Source: Bradyrhizobium jicamae
GTDB lineage: Bacteria > Pseudomonadota > Alphaproteobacteria > Rhizobiales > Xanthobacteraceae
Direction of reading: 5' to 3'
Assembly: GCF_018130695.1 (NCBI RefSeq)
Contig: NZ_JAFCJX010000010.1
Span: 62,001 to 126,000 of the forward strand
DNA: 64,000 bases
Part shown: one piece after another, positions 17,229-26,072 of the stretch
Position numbering within the stretch: the first letter of the stretch is position 1
Layout of the letters: each line of letters starts with the position of its first letter
Program-made: the position numbers and the translations under genes
Notes under the pieces: model-generated
Databases searched by the model: none
What the model saw: only the letters and a program-made list of their open reading frames with translations
Told to the model about the DNA's origin: nothing

Positions 17229-20093
17229 CTAAGACGCTTTTTTCAGCCGCTCCAGCGCCTCGAGGATTTTCTCCCGGCGCGCCACGGCCGCCTCGCGCTT
17301 TTCCTTCTCTTCCTCGACGACCTCTTCCTTCGCGTTGGCGACGAATTTCTCGTTGGAGAGCTTTGCGTCGGCCCGCTTGATGTCGGCGTCGGCCTTGCCG
17401 AGTTCCTTCTCGAGCCGGGTCCGCTCGGCAGCGACATCGACCACGCCCTTCAGCGGTATGGCGACGGCTTCGCCGCGAACCAAAAGCTGCACGGCGCCAT
17501 CGGGCGTCGTATCGGCAAAGGAAATCTCCGACAGCCGCGCCATCCGCTTCGCGACGTCGCTCCAGCGCTGCGCACGATCCTTCGTTTCGGCCGAGGCACC
17601 GACCAGCACCAGCGGAGTCAGCGTCGACGGCGGAATGTTCATCTCCGCCTTCACCGAACGCACCGTGCTCAGGAGATCGACCAGCCAACCGATCTCGGCT
17701 TCGGCGGCGGGATCGCTGAACGGGACACTCTCGGGCACGAGCAACGCCGGCGGGATCAAGGGATCGGTCGGGGTCGCCAGCGACATCGCGATCTGCTCGG
17801 GCGAGATCGAAGGCGCCTTCAGCGGCCAGTCCGTCAGCACCAGCATCTGGTCGCGCCTGGCCGTCACCGACCACAGCTCTTCGGTGATGAAGGGCATGAA
17901 GGGATGCAGCAGCTTCAGGATCTCGTCCCTCACCCACGCGATCATGCCGCGGGTCTCGGTCTTCGCCGGCCCGTCCTCGCCCATCAGCAGCGGCTTGGTC
18001 AGCTCGACATACCAGTCGCAATAGACGTTCCAGACGAAGCGATAGATCGCATTCGCGGCATCATTGAAGCGGTAGGCCTCGATCGCCTCCGTCACCTCGC
18101 GCGTCGCCAGTGCCGTCTCATGCATGATCCAGCGGTTCAGCGTCTCCTTCGCCTCTTTAGGCGCGAAGCCCGCGGGGATCGCCGCGCCATTCATCTCGGC
18201 GAAACGGCAGGAATTCCACAGCTTGGTCGCGAAGCTGCGGTAGCCGTCGACCCGGCTCTCTGCGAGCTTGATGTCGCGGCCCTGGGCTGCCATCGCCGAC
18301 AGCGTGAAGCGCAGCGCGTCGGCGCCGAACTTTTCGATCAGGTTGAGTGGATCGATGACGTTGCCCTTCGACTTCGACATCTTGGCGCCCTTCTCGTCGC
18401 GGACGAGGGCGTGGATGTAGACGATCGAGAACGGCACCTCCTTCATGAAGTGCAGGCTGAGCATCATCATGCGCGCAACCCAGAAGAAGATGATGTCGAA
18501 TCCGGTGACCAGCGTGTTGGTCGGATAGTAGCGCTGAACCTCCGGTGTCTCGTCGGGCCAGCCGAGCGTCGAGAACGCCCACAGGCCGGAGGAGAACCAG
18601 GTGTCGAGCACGTCCTCATCTCTGACGATGAAGCCCTCGCGCTTGGCGGGGTCTTCCGCCATCTCGCGCCCCTGCTCTTCGGTGATCACCTCCTGCTCGA
18701 CGTAATAGCCAAGCGCGTGACCGACCGCTTCTTCCTCGGTCTCGGCGACGAACACCTTGCCGTCGGGACCGTACCAGGCGGGAATCTGATGGCCCCACCA
18801 CAGCTGGCGCGAGATGCACCAGGGCTGGATGTTCTCCATCCACTCGTAATAGGTCTTTTCCCAGTTCTTCGGCACGAAGGTCGTGGCGCCCGAGCGGACG
18901 GCTGCGATCGCCGGCTGCGCCAGCGTGTGCGCGTCGACATACCACTGGTCGGTCAGGAACGGCTCGATGACGACGCCCGAGCGGTCGCCATGCGGCACCG
19001 TATGCACGTTCGGTTCGATCTTCTCGAGAAAGCCAAAGCTCTCCAGCCGCTCGACGATGCGCTTGCGCGCGGCGAAGCGCTCGACCTGATGCAACTCTTC
19101 GGCAAACTGCTGCGCGCCTTCGGGCAGACCGCGCAGATAGTCCTCGTTGTCGACCAGGTTGAGACAGCCCTCGCGGTCGAACACGTTGATCTGCGGCAGG
19201 CCGTGGCGCTTGCCGACCTCGAAGTCGTTGAAGTCGTGTGCCGGCGTGATCTTGACCGCGCCGGAGCCCTTCTCGGGATCGGCGTAATCGTCGCCGATGA
19301 TCGGAATCCGGCGGCCGACCAGCGGCAGGATCACGTGCTGACCGATCAAATGGCCGAGCCGCTCGTTCTCCGGATGCACCGCAACGGCCGTGTCGCCCAG
19401 CATCGTCTCGGGCCGCGTGGTCGCGACCACGATGAAGCTCGCGGGATCGTCCGGATTGAACGGCTTGCCTTCGATCGGATAGCGCAGATGCCAGAGGCTG
19501 CCCTTGACCTCGACCTGCTCCACCTCGAGATCGGAGATCGCGGTGAGCAGCTTCGGGTCCCAGTTGACCAGGCGCTTGTCCTTGTAGATCAGCCCCTCGC
19601 GATGCAGTTCGACGAACACCTTCACGACCGCGCGCGACAGACCCTCGTCCATCGTGAAACGCTCGCGCGACCAGTCGCAGGAGGCGCCGAGCCGCTTCAG
19701 CTGGTTGACGATGGTGTCGCCGCTCTCGGCCTTCCACTGCCAGACCCGCTCGAGGAATTTGGCCCGCCCGAGGTCGCGCCGGCCGGGCTCCTGCCGTTCC
19801 ATCAATTGCCGCTCGACCACCATCTGGGTGGCGATGCCGGCGTGATCGGTTCCCGGCTGCCACAGCACGTCGCGGCCGCGCATCCGCTCGAAGCGGCACA
19901 GCACGTCCTGTAGCGTGTTGTTGAGGGCGTGGCCCATATGCAGCGAACCCGTCACGTTCGGCGGCGGGATCACGATGCTGAAGGGCGCGGCACCCTTGCG
20001 TTCGGGCCGGCCGGCCTTGAACGCGCCGCTCTCCTCCCAGACGCGGGACATCCGGCTTTCGATATCGGCGGGCTGGTAGTTTTTCTCGATCAT
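17229..20093 (-). CDS. valS: Valyl-tRNA synthetase
   Basis: 954 residues, class I synthetase. The HIGH-type motif is PPPNVTGSLHMGHALN near residue 43. An editing (CP1) domain follows, then the KMSKS motif in GAKMSKSKGNVIDP, an anticodon-binding domain, and a C-terminal coiled-coil arm (TRLEKELGKADADIKRADAKL...). Full length for the family. It charges tRNA-Val and hydrolyses misactivated threonine. It follows popZ on the minus strand, with a palindromic element in between. Confidence 0.98.
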   Translation of the reverse strand: MIEKNYQPADIESRMSRVWEESGAFKAGRPERKGAAPFSIVIPPPNVTGSLHMGHALNNTLQDVLCRFERMRGRDVLWQPGTDHAGIATQMVVERQLMERQEPGRRDLGRAKFLERVWQWKAESGDTIVNQLKRLGASCDWSRERFTMDEGLSRAVVKVFVELHREGLIYKDKRLVNWDPKLLTAISDLEVEQVEVKGSLWHLRYPIEGKPFNPDDPASFIVVATTRPETMLGDTAVAVHPENERLGHLIGQHVILPLVGRRIPIIGDDYADPEKGSGAVKITPAHDFNDFEVGKRHGLPQINVFDREGCLNLVDNEDYLRGLPEGAQQFAEELHQVERFAARKRIVERLESFGFLEKIEPNVHTVPHGDRSGVVIEPFLTDQWYVDAHTLAQPAIAAVRSGATTFVPKNWEKTYYEWMENIQPWCISRQLWWGHQIPAWYGPDGKVFVAETEEEAVGHALGYYVEQEVITEEQGREMAEDPAKREGFIVRDEDVLDTWFSSGLWAFSTLGWPDETPEVQRYYPTNTLVTGFDIIFFWVARMMMLSLHFMKEVPFSIVYIHALVRDEKGAKMSKSKGNVIDPLNLIEKFGADALRFTLSAMAAQGRDIKLAESRVDGYRSFATKLWNSCRFAEMNGAAIPAGFAPKEAKETLNRWIMHETALATREVTEAIEAYRFNDAANAIYRFVWNVYCDWYVELTKPLLMGEDGPAKTETRGMIAWVRDEILKLLHPFMPFITEELWSVTARRDQMLVLTDWPLKAPSISPEQIAMSLATPTDPLIPPALLVPESVPFSDPAAEAEIGWLVDLLSTVRSVKAEMNIPPSTLTPLVLVGASAETKDRAQRWSDVAKRMARLSEISFADTTPDGAVQLLVRGEAVAIPLKGVVDVAAERTRLEKELGKADADIKRADAKLSNEKFVANAKEEVVEEEKEKREAAVARREKILEALERLKKAS

Positions 20094-20177
20094 GACAATG
20101 CGCTAAAGGACCATGGGAATGGCTAGAAAGCCGCCGGAACGCGCCAAGTCAACCTGACTGACGCGCAGGACAGCAAT

Positions 20178-20240
20178 TAGAGCGTTTTCGAGCGAAGTGG
20201 ATGCCGGTTCGCGTGAAGAAAACGCGTCAAAACGAGAATC
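20178..20240. repeat. Rhizobial palindromic element, second type
   Basis: Begins TAGAGCGTTTTCGAGCGAAG, and the arms GCGTTTTC and GAAAACGC are inverted around a 28-base centre. This is the kind of dispersed intergenic element common in Bradyrhizobium genomes. It lies between the popZ stop (20286) and the valS start (20093), so it probably forms a hairpin in the popZ 3' region or valS leader. Confidence 0.75.
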
Positions 20241-20285
20241 TACCGATTTGGGTGGCTGAATGAGGGCTTTGGCCCCCTCACCAAG

Positions 20286-21014
20286 TCAGCGGCCGCGCGA
20301 TACCCGCTCGATCTCGGCCTTGACGATGCGCTCGACCAGCCCCGGCAGGTTGTCGTCCAGCCAGGATTTCAGCATCGGGCGGAGCATCTCCTTCACCAGG
20401 TCCTCCAGCGTCCGCGCATTGTTGCTGAGCACGGTGTTGGCGAGCGAATTGAAGGCGGATTCGACCGATCGCATCGTCGTGCTGGAGATGATGGGCGGGG
20501 CCTGCACGGCCTGTTCCATCGGCGGCGGATCATAAGCCGGCTGGTGGTGCAGCGCTTTCGCGGCATTCGACTCGGTGAACTCGACGTCGTCCTCCGGCTC
20601 GACCTTCTGGAACGAGGGTGCGGGCGGCGGCGGCGCTGGTGCCGGCTCCGGAATCGCCATCTCGTCGGTCAGTTCGAACACGTCGGCCTCGGGCTGCGGC
20701 GGCCTGATGTCGGCTGCCGGCGTGGCCTCATCGAGACTCGCGAGCAGTGCGTCGATGTCGTCCTGACCGTTGGTTTCAGCCGCGGGCGGCGCTGGCGCCG
20801 GAGCGGGCTTGGGTGCGGGCGCGGCAGCCTTGGGTGGCGCGGGCGGCGGCGGAGCGGCGGGCTTCGGAGGTGGTGCCTCAGCCTTCGGAGGCGGTGCAGC
20901 CGCAGCCGGCTTCTCGGCACCTGCGGGCTTGGCTTCGTCGTCGGCAATGATACGACGGATCGACGCCAGAATCTCCTCCATCGAGGGCTCTTGGACCTTC
21001 GCAGGTTGCGTCAT
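20286..21014 (-). CDS. popZ: Polar organising protein PopZ (DUF2497)
   Basis: 242 residues from the ATG at 21014, chosen because GGAG lies 6 bases before it (a GTG at 21026 is also in frame). Conserved N-terminal helix EPSMEEILASIRRIIADD; a long disordered Pro/Ala/Glu-rich middle (about residues 25-170); and a conserved C-terminal helical region (LEDLVKEMLRPMLKSWLDDN...). PopZ forms polymeric microdomains at cell poles and anchors the ParB-centromere complex. Placement between valS and tolC is the usual alphaproteobacterial one. Confidence 0.93.
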   Translation of the reverse strand: MTQPAKVQEPSMEEILASIRRIIADDEAKPAGAEKPAAAAPPPKAEAPPPKPAAPPPPAPPKAAAPAPKPAPAPAPPAAETNGQDDIDALLASLDEATPAADIRPPQPEADVFELTDEMAIPEPAPAPPPPAPSFQKVEPEDDVEFTESNAAKALHHQPAYDPPPMEQAVQAPPIISSTTMRSVESAFNSLANTVLSNNARTLEDLVKEMLRPMLKSWLDDNLPGLVERIVKAEIERVSRGR

Positions 21015-21418
21015 CGCCGACTCCACATCGAAACCATTCTACACCAAGCATCACAGGATTCGCTGGTTCCGAATGTGCAGGCCGGGATTTTCATCGCACG
21101 CGCCCGACTTGTCCCCAGATCAAGCCCGCCCGACGCATCGCGCGGGGTCCTGCCGCCCCCAAGGCTTTAGGTAAAGGCCTCATCTCAACATCGCGCCGGT
21201 CACCGCCTCCGACCCGCCGCGAATCGCTCTGCCGCCCGGAGAAACGGTATGTCAGGGCATTTATCGATTGCAAGCCAACGCAACCAAGCTGCGGCCCGAC
21301 ATGGTCAGACCACAGCCTAGATCACAAAGCCTAGATCAATCTGAAGACGATGATGTGGCGGTTGTTGCGCCAGTTGGTGCAATCGGGAAATCCGCGACGC
21401 GGTCTTCCCGATCGGAGA
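21015..21418. other. Intergenic region between tolC and popZ
   Basis: About 400 bp without a credible gene. Next to the tolC stop is the hairpin at 21382-21412. Two copies of AGCCTAGATCA (21314-21324 and 21328-21338) form a short direct repeat with 14-bp spacing, which could be a regulator half-site pair upstream of popZ. The rest shows nothing distinctive. Confidence 0.5.
21382..21412 (-). terminator. Hairpin after tolC
   Basis: ATCGGGAA (21382-21389) pairs with TTCCCGAT (21405-21412), with a further CCGC/GCGG pairing inside. It begins 7 bp after the tolC stop (21419) on the transcript. There is no clear U-run, so it is probably a terminator or 3'-end stabiliser. Confidence 0.5.
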
Positions 21419-22816
21419 TCAACGGCCGTCCGGCGTACGAACGCCGATCCAGCTGTCACGAACCTGATGGTAGTGCACGCTCGGGTCGTAGGTCGTGGTC
21501 GCAAGGTTGAGCACCTGCGGCGACAGCCGACCGACGGCTTGCAGGACCGAGTAGGACGCGACCACGCGGTCATGCTGCGCCGTCACCAGCGCGTTGCGCG
21601 CGTTGACCAGAGCCTGCTGCGCGTTCAGCACGTCGAGCGTGGTGCGCTGACCGGCCTTGGCTTCTTCGCGCACGCCGTTCAGCGCGATCTCGGACGCCGT
21701 CACCTGCGCCTGCGCGGAGGCGACCTGGGCCTTGCCGGCGACCAGCTGGCCCCACGCGGTCACGACGTTGGCACGGGCCTGATCTCGCGTCTGTTCCAGC
21801 ACGAGACGCTGCTGCGCCAGCGATTCCTTGGATTGGCGGATCAGCGAATATTCCGCACCGCCATTATAGACCGGCACGTTCACTTGCACTAACGCCGAGG
21901 CTGTGAAGTTCTTCTGGACCGAAAGCTGCTGATCATTGGCCTGCTGGGCACTGACCTGAAGCCCGACCGTCGGGAACAAGGCGCCTTCGTTGATCTTGAC
22001 GGTCAGGAAGTTGACGTCGACGCCGAACATCGCCGCAGTGACCTGCGGATTTTGCGTCAAGCCGAGCTCAACGGCAGCCGCCAGCGTGGCCGGCAGGAAG
22101 CGATCCACCGGAGATCCCGGTGCAAGGTTCTGCGGTTCGTTGCCGATGACCTGACGGAATTTGGAACGTGTCGTGGTCAGGTTCGATTCAGCCGTGAGCT
22201 GCTGGGTCCTGCCGGCGGCGAGCTGCGCCTCCGACTGTGCCACGTCGGTGCGCGTCACTTCGCCGACATTGAAGCGGTCCTGGGTCTGCTTCAGCGTCTG
22301 CTCGAGCACGCGCGTGTTGCTGCGCTGAACTTCGACGATGGCGGAATCACGCAAATAGTCCATGTAGGTCGAGGCGGCCGTGAACAGGACGTTCTGCTCG
22401 ATATTGCGCAGGCCCTCGCGTGCGCCGGACGTCGTGCTCTCGGCGCCGCGCACCCTGTTGGCGGTGACCTGTCCATTGTAGAGGGTCTGGGTGGCGGTGA
22501 TCCCGACCGATGCCGGAACCAGATTGCCATTGACGCGGATGCCGCTGCTGGTGACGTCCTGATACAGGGCGCCGCCGCTCGCCTGAATGTTCACTTTCGG
22601 ACGATAGCCGGACAAAGCCTGCGGCACGCCCTCGTCTTGCGCCCGCACAAACGCACGCTGGGCGTTGAGCTGGGGGTTGTTCTGGTAGGCTCGCACCAAG
22701 GCGGCATCGATTGTATCGGCGAGCACGGGCGTTGGGCCCATTGCAGCCGATAGGAGGACCGCAACCGCAGCTCCGGTGACAAGCTTCACCCTACGCATCC
22801 CCAGTAATCCATTCAT
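21419..22816 (-). CDS. tolC: TolC-family outer-membrane channel for type I secretion
   Basis: 465 residues from the ATG at 22816 (MNGLLGMRRVKL...). A signal peptide ends near PTPVLADTID. Two repeats of the TolC domain follow, with the typical N-terminal ALVRAYQNNPQLNAQRA, and QTLYNGQVTANRV and NVPVYNGGAEYSLIRQ at the equatorial strands. It forms the trimeric outer-membrane exit duct for type I secretion and RND pumps, and could serve the RTX hydrolase nearby. It follows pcm on the minus strand, a conserved alphaproteobacterial pairing. Confidence 0.95.
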   Translation of the reverse strand: MNGLLGMRRVKLVTGAAVAVLLSAAMGPTPVLADTIDAALVRAYQNNPQLNAQRAFVRAQDEGVPQALSGYRPKVNIQASGGALYQDVTSSGIRVNGNLVPASVGITATQTLYNGQVTANRVRGAESTTSGAREGLRNIEQNVLFTAASTYMDYLRDSAIVEVQRSNTRVLEQTLKQTQDRFNVGEVTRTDVAQSEAQLAAGRTQQLTAESNLTTTRSKFRQVIGNEPQNLAPGSPVDRFLPATLAAAVELGLTQNPQVTAAMFGVDVNFLTVKINEGALFPTVGLQVSAQQANDQQLSVQKNFTASALVQVNVPVYNGGAEYSLIRQSKESLAQQRLVLEQTRDQARANVVTAWGQLVAGKAQVASAQAQVTASEIALNGVREEAKAGQRTTLDVLNAQQALVNARNALVTAQHDRVVASYSVLQAVGRLSPQVLNLATTTYDPSVHYHQVRDSWIGVRTPDGR

Positions 22817-23021
22817 ATCTTCGCCGGCTGACAAATACGGGCCGGCGTCGCTTCAGACGAAGTGAGTCCCGCCTCACCTTAGTCCGCAGCTAGGCGCAAC
22901 GGAACTGGTCCGCGAGGCAACACGATGGAAACTCTTCACGTGGGGCAAACGGGCCACACTTCTGATTCAGAACGGAATTTTATCAGCCGCCGCAGTGCAA
23001 TAGCGGCGACCGACCGGGTGA

Positions 23022-23687
23022 TCAGAAGACGAAGGAAGGAACCTGCGCGAGGCCAGGCAGCACAGGCGCAGCCGCGTCGAACAGCGTCCGATGACCGAAA
23101 TCGCCGTGCGAGCGGGTTACAACGGTAGCCCGCTGTGGTTGGGAGGTCGCAAAGACCCCAACGAGGCGGCCGCCGTCCTTGAGCTGCTCATAAAGAGCCT
23201 TCGGCGGGATCTCGGTCGCACCGTTAAGGACGATCACGTCAAACGGCGCGCTGGTCGCCTCGCCGTCCGCCGCCGCCGCCGTCTTTATACTGACTTGTCC
23301 ACACCCCTGCTGGGCCAGCACGGTACCGGCCTTCGCGGCGAGCGCCGAATCGCTCTCGGTCGCGACCACGTGAGGCGTGAGCCTGGCGACCACGGCGGCG
23401 GCATAACCGGTCGCGCAGCCGACCACCAGGACGCGGTCGCCGTCCTTGATCTCGGCCGCCTGCAGCAGCTTGGCGAACAGCGCCGGCGCGATCAGGCAGC
23501 GCTTGGCCGCGCCACCCTCGGCAACGTCGAGATCGAGGTCGAGATAGGCCAGCGCCTGCTTGTCCGCCGGCACGAAGGCCTCGCGCGGCACCAGCAGCAT
23601 GGCATCGAGGATTCGTGCGTCGGTGACGTCGCTCGGACGCACCTGACCATCGACCATTTTCTGGCGCGCGGTCGAAAAACCGGACAT
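23022..23687 (-). CDS. Protein-L-isoaspartate O-methyltransferase family protein
   Basis: 221 residues from ATG 23687 (MSGFSTARQKMVDGQVRPSDVTDARIL). SAM-binding motif I is VLVVGCATGYAAAVVARL, with motif LNGATEIPP further on. This is the short variant that is always next to tolC in rhizobia. It may repair isoaspartyl residues, but the N-terminal region differs from classic Pcm and the activity is not certain. An upstream in-frame extension to 23768 lacks conservation-like features and is not used. Confidence 0.9.
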   Translation of the reverse strand: MSGFSTARQKMVDGQVRPSDVTDARILDAMLLVPREAFVPADKQALAYLDLDLDVAEGGAAKRCLIAPALFAKLLQAAEIKDGDRVLVVGCATGYAAAVVARLTPHVVATESDSALAAKAGTVLAQQGCGQVSIKTAAAADGEATSAPFDVIVLNGATEIPPKALYEQLKDGGRLVGVFATSQPQRATVVTRSHGDFGHRTLFDAAAPVLPGLAQVPSFVF

Positions 23688-23823
23688 TGGCGGGATCCTG
23701 CAGGTCGCGCGGCATTGCCGCGTCAAAGAAAGCTCGAATTGGCCATCTTTTGGAGCAAGCCCCGCCAAAACGCAACACGGCGTTGGCGCACGAAAGCGCG
23801 GCTGGTTGCTGCGGGCGGCGAGC

Positions 23824-24018
23824 CTATTCGATCGTGACGGCGAGCCGGCCGATCAGCCGCGCGACCTCGTCCAGGTGCTCGGAATCATGCTCCTCGACGG
23901 CTTTCGCCAGCCGCTGCAGGCATTCATCGTCGCTCATGGCTGGGACATCGGGGCAAAAGACGGTCCGGGGAGCAAGCGTCGGTTCGCGCAGAAACAGGTC
24001 GGTCTGGAGAGCGGACAT
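23824..24018 (-). CDS. Small conserved-looking protein, unknown function
   Basis: 64 residues, acidic, mostly helical: MSDDECLQRLAKAVEEHDSE is the central part. GAGGTG lies 8 bases before the ATG at 24018, a good ribosome binding site, which supports translation. It lies upstream of pcm in the same direction, 136 bp away. No family recognised; no signal peptide or membrane helix. Confidence 0.6.
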   Translation of the reverse strand: MSALQTDLFLREPTLAPRTVFCPDVPAMSDDECLQRLAKAVEEHDSEHLDEVARLIGRLAVTIE

Positions 24019-24288
24019 GCAGAATCACCTCTTCGAAACCCGGCAGTCGAAGCGTCGATAGCGATTGAGTCGATTTGGCGGCTAATTCATTCTGTTGTAG
24101 GCCACCCACGGCCTTGTGATCGGGGCGCCTTTGGCCCCGATTCCAGACGCCGGGCAGCCGACAAACCCTTGTGCCGCAGCGACTTTCCGCCTCGGCTCGA
24201 AACTATGCGGCAGGGTGTGATTTGGTTCTTTGCAAGCCGGAAATGGCCTGTTATACGCTGCCCGCTCGCGAACGACAGTTTCGCCTAT

Positions 24289-24363
24289 TCCTCGGTAGCT
24301 CAGCGGTAGAGCATTCGACTGTTAATCGAATGGTCGCTGGTTCGAATCCAGCCCGGGGAGCCA
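24289..24363 (+). tRNA. tRNA-Asn (anticodon GTT)
   Basis: 75 nt with encoded CCA. The acceptor stem TCCTCGG pairs with CCGGGGA (one G-U). The D-loop reads AGCTCAGCGGTAGAGC, the anticodon stem TTCGA/TCGAA carries GTT at 24321-24323, the T-arm is GCTGG-TTCGAAT-CCAGC, and the discriminator is G. A short direct repeat follows, but no integrase or duplicated 3' end was seen in this window. Confidence 0.97.
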
Positions 24364-24389
24364 GCAGCTCATGCGCTGGCGTCAACAGT

Positions 24390-24421
24390 ATCTCGTCATC
24401 CCGGAATCTCGTCATCCCGGA
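24390..24421. repeat. Two tandem copies of a 16-bp repeat
   Basis: ATCTCGTCATCCCGGA occurs twice without a gap (24390-24405, 24406-24421), 27 bp after tRNA-Asn. A perfect short tandem duplication in noncoding DNA; no function evident. Confidence 0.8.
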
Positions 24422-24485
24422 CAAGACATCGTTAGCCACAGTGGCGTTGGGCATTGACGGCCATCGCATGGGAGTTGGCTCAGCG

Positions 24486-24644
24486 CTAACGCATCGCGTC
24501 GACACGCGTGGCCACCATCACTGCGCGCGCCGCGACCTCGCTTTTTGCCGACCTGTAGTCGTTGAAGATTTGTCCGCTCACGAACAGCACTGCGGAAAAC
24601 ACCGCCGCCACCATCAAGGTCGCCAGCTGAGGCATCTCGATCAT
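24486..24644 (-). CDS. Small membrane protein, unknown function
   Basis: 52 residues from ATG 24644, chosen because GGAAG lies 4 bases before it. A single hydrophobic helix, LATLMVAAVFSAVLFVSGQ (residues about 6-24), is followed by a basic and amphipathic tail (RSAKSEVAARAVMVATRVD). It looks like a one-pass inner-membrane peptide. No family recognised. The gene upstream is separated by a strong hairpin. Confidence 0.55.
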   Translation of the reverse strand: MIEMPQLATLMVAAVFSAVLFVSGQIFNDYRSAKSEVAARAVMVATRVDAMR

Positions 24645-24722
24645 CGCTTCCGTCCCTCTCCGAGGGCGTAACGGCAGCGGTTTGGCTTGGTTCCTTAAAA
24701 TGGCGGGATAAAGCTGCAACGG

Positions 24723-24751
24723 CTCGGCCCCTGCGGTGCTCAGGGGCCGAG
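24723..24751 (-). terminator. Strong hairpin terminator
   Basis: CTCGGCCCCTG and CAGGGGCCGAG form a perfect 11-bp stem around a 7-base loop. It lies 15 bp past the stop of the periplasmic protein gene at 24767 and is very GC-rich. A TTTAT stretch follows about 13 bases later on the minus strand. Likely an intrinsic-type terminator. Confidence 0.7.
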
Positions 24752-24766
24752 GCGAGGATCAGTGGA

Positions 24767-25135
24767 TCATTCAGCCACGAACGACGTGGTCTTGGTGCCG
24801 GGGTCGTAGCGCAACCGCAGCACGTTGAACTTGCAGAGGTTGACGTTCTTCCAGAGCACGGACTCGTTGTAGTTCGCCCAGTCGACCTTGATGTTCCAGA
24901 CGCAGCCTTCGTCCTCGTCGCTGAACTCGACATAGGCGGTGTCCTGGTTCTTCAGGGTCTCGTCGAGTTCGTTCTCCCACTCATCGAGGCCGTCATCCGG
25001 TGAATTGAAGCCGAGGAATTTGATGGCGTAGCCGGTCTCGTTGACGACCGAGACGTTGCGGCTGTCGGCGGCAAAAGACGGCGTTGCGGCCAACGACAAT
25101 CCGATCACCAGCAATGCAGAAAAAATCAATTTCAT
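24767..25135 (-). CDS. Small periplasmic protein, unknown function
   Basis: 122 residues from ATG 25135. A clear Sec signal peptide (MKLIFSALLVIGLSLAATPSFAA) is followed by a mature, acidic, probably beta-rich domain of about 100 residues starting DSRNVSVVNETGYAIKFLGF. Two cysteines (GCVWNI and LCKFN) may form a disulfide. Proteins of this kind are common in Bradyrhizobium, sometimes misnamed as enzymes. I see no catalytic motif. A hairpin terminator follows, so it is probably monocistronic. Confidence 0.8.
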   Translation of the reverse strand: MKLIFSALLVIGLSLAATPSFAADSRNVSVVNETGYAIKFLGFNSPDDGLDEWENELDETLKNQDTAYVEFSDEDEGCVWNIKVDWANYNESVLWKNVNLCKFNVLRLRYDPGTKTTSFVAE

Positions 25136-25660
25136 CGAATCCTCCAGGTGCTCTCCGCCCGCGCGGCGCTGTGCGGGTGCCACGTCAATACCGGTGGAAT
25201 CGCGCGCCGATCAACTCGTGCGCCGGCTGAGAACAGAGCGTCGAACGGTCGAACCGGTGGGGGATGGCAGCGATGCGGACGCGGCCCACATCCTGGCCAC
25301 CGCGGTTGAATTTCTGATCGAGAAAACGACGACATTGTCGAGCGCAGCGGCAACGGACGCGCACATGGAGATTCGGGAGTACCGCATCGAAGATGTTGCC
25401 TTCGCGGCATGGCCTCCCTAGGTTCGCTGACACCTGCCCGGTTGCGGGAGGCACTGAAATTGCACCAAAGATTATTGGTCAAATGTGAATTGGTTCACAC
25501 ATGGTCCGGTGCGCCGGACCCTAGAGTTCCCGTGGGGCTACTCAACACACTTTTAACCACGACGAACGTGGGCGTTCTTTTGCTAAAATTAGAACGATCC
25601 GCTCAATCCAGAAACAAGACGATTTTGCGACGATTGCGCTCTCGGACCCCGGAGGGCGTG
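25136..25660. other. Noncoding region
   Basis: About 525 bp. Frames crossing it (25041-25421 and the upstream part of 25409-25873, both plus) have no initiation signals or domain resemblance. The segment near 25550-25630 is less GC-rich than its surroundings and probably carries the promoter for the small gene at 25661. Nothing else identified. Confidence 0.5.
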
Positions 25661-25873
25661 ATGAGTGAAGTTGAGTTCGATCTGTTGTTGGACGCCGTGA
25701 GGACGGCCGTTGCGCCAATTTCAGGGGAGGATTTTTTGACCCAGGCTTCGCCGCGTTTGCAGCCTCTTCCGCGTGCCGCCAATGACAACCGCGCCAATGA
25801 CAACCGCGCCAATGACAACCGCGCGCCCTGGCCGCTGGTCCCCTTTCCTGAAGGCTGGTACGCCGCCTGCTAA
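25661..25873 (+). CDS. Small protein with tandem ANDNR repeats
   Basis: 70 residues from ATG 25661, which has GGAGG 6 bases upstream. The start is MSEVEFDLLLDAVRTAVAPI, then three copies of a 5-residue unit (ANDNR) encoded by a perfect 15-bp tandem repeat, and the end is FPEGWYAAC. Small rhizobial proteins often carry a single AANDN(R) tag-like motif; three is unusual. Function unknown. No membrane segment or signal peptide. Confidence 0.55.
   Translation: MSEVEFDLLLDAVRTAVAPISGEDFLTQASPRLQPLPRAANDNRANDNRANDNRAPWPLVPFPEGWYAAC
25778..25822. repeat. Three tandem copies of a 15-bp unit
   Basis: GCCAATGACAACCGC is repeated three times exactly, in frame inside the small gene at 25661-25873, adding the ANDNR units. 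Confidence 0.9.
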
Positions 25874-25941
25874 TGCGGGCGCGCTCGAACTAGCTAAGGT
25901 TGAATCTCGCCTCAAGGGTCTAAGCCCTTGATTTAAATGAG

Positions 25942-26015
25942 TGGAGGCCACGACCAGAATTGAACTGGTGTACACGGTTTTGCAGACCGTTGCGTAACCA
26001 CTCCGCCACGTGGCC
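25942..26015 (-). tRNA. tRNA-Cys (anticodon GCA)
   Basis: 74 nt with encoded CCA. The acceptor stem GGCCACG pairs with CGTGGCC. The anticodon loop is CTGCAAA with GCA (complement at 25981-25983), and the T-arm is CCAG-TTCAATT-CTGG. It lies on the minus strand downstream of the DTW-domain gene, after a hairpin. Confidence 0.97.
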
Positions 26016-26031
26016 TCAAGACTTGCGGTGC

Positions 26032-26059
26032 AAGAGGGCGCACTCTTATACGCCCTCTT
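26032..26059 (-). terminator. Hairpin between DTW gene and tRNA-Cys
   Basis: AAGAGGGCG and CGCCCTCTT form a perfect 9-bp stem with a 10-base loop, 13 bp beyond the DTW gene stop. No U-run follows. It may end that transcript or be a processing site upstream of tRNA-Cys. Confidence 0.4.
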
Positions 26060-26072
26060 CCCGATAGGCAAC

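Noticed and set aside
17199..19913. 904-residue plus-strand frame opposite valS
   Set aside because: Antisense artefact; no ribosome site or recognisable domain, while ValS is complete.
24289..24421. Integrated element at tRNA-Asn
   Set aside because: No integrase, no duplicated tRNA end and ordinary neighbours on both sides.
25778..25822. Possible CRISPR or minisatellite
   Set aside because: Only three contiguous 15-bp units with no spacers, in frame inside a small gene.
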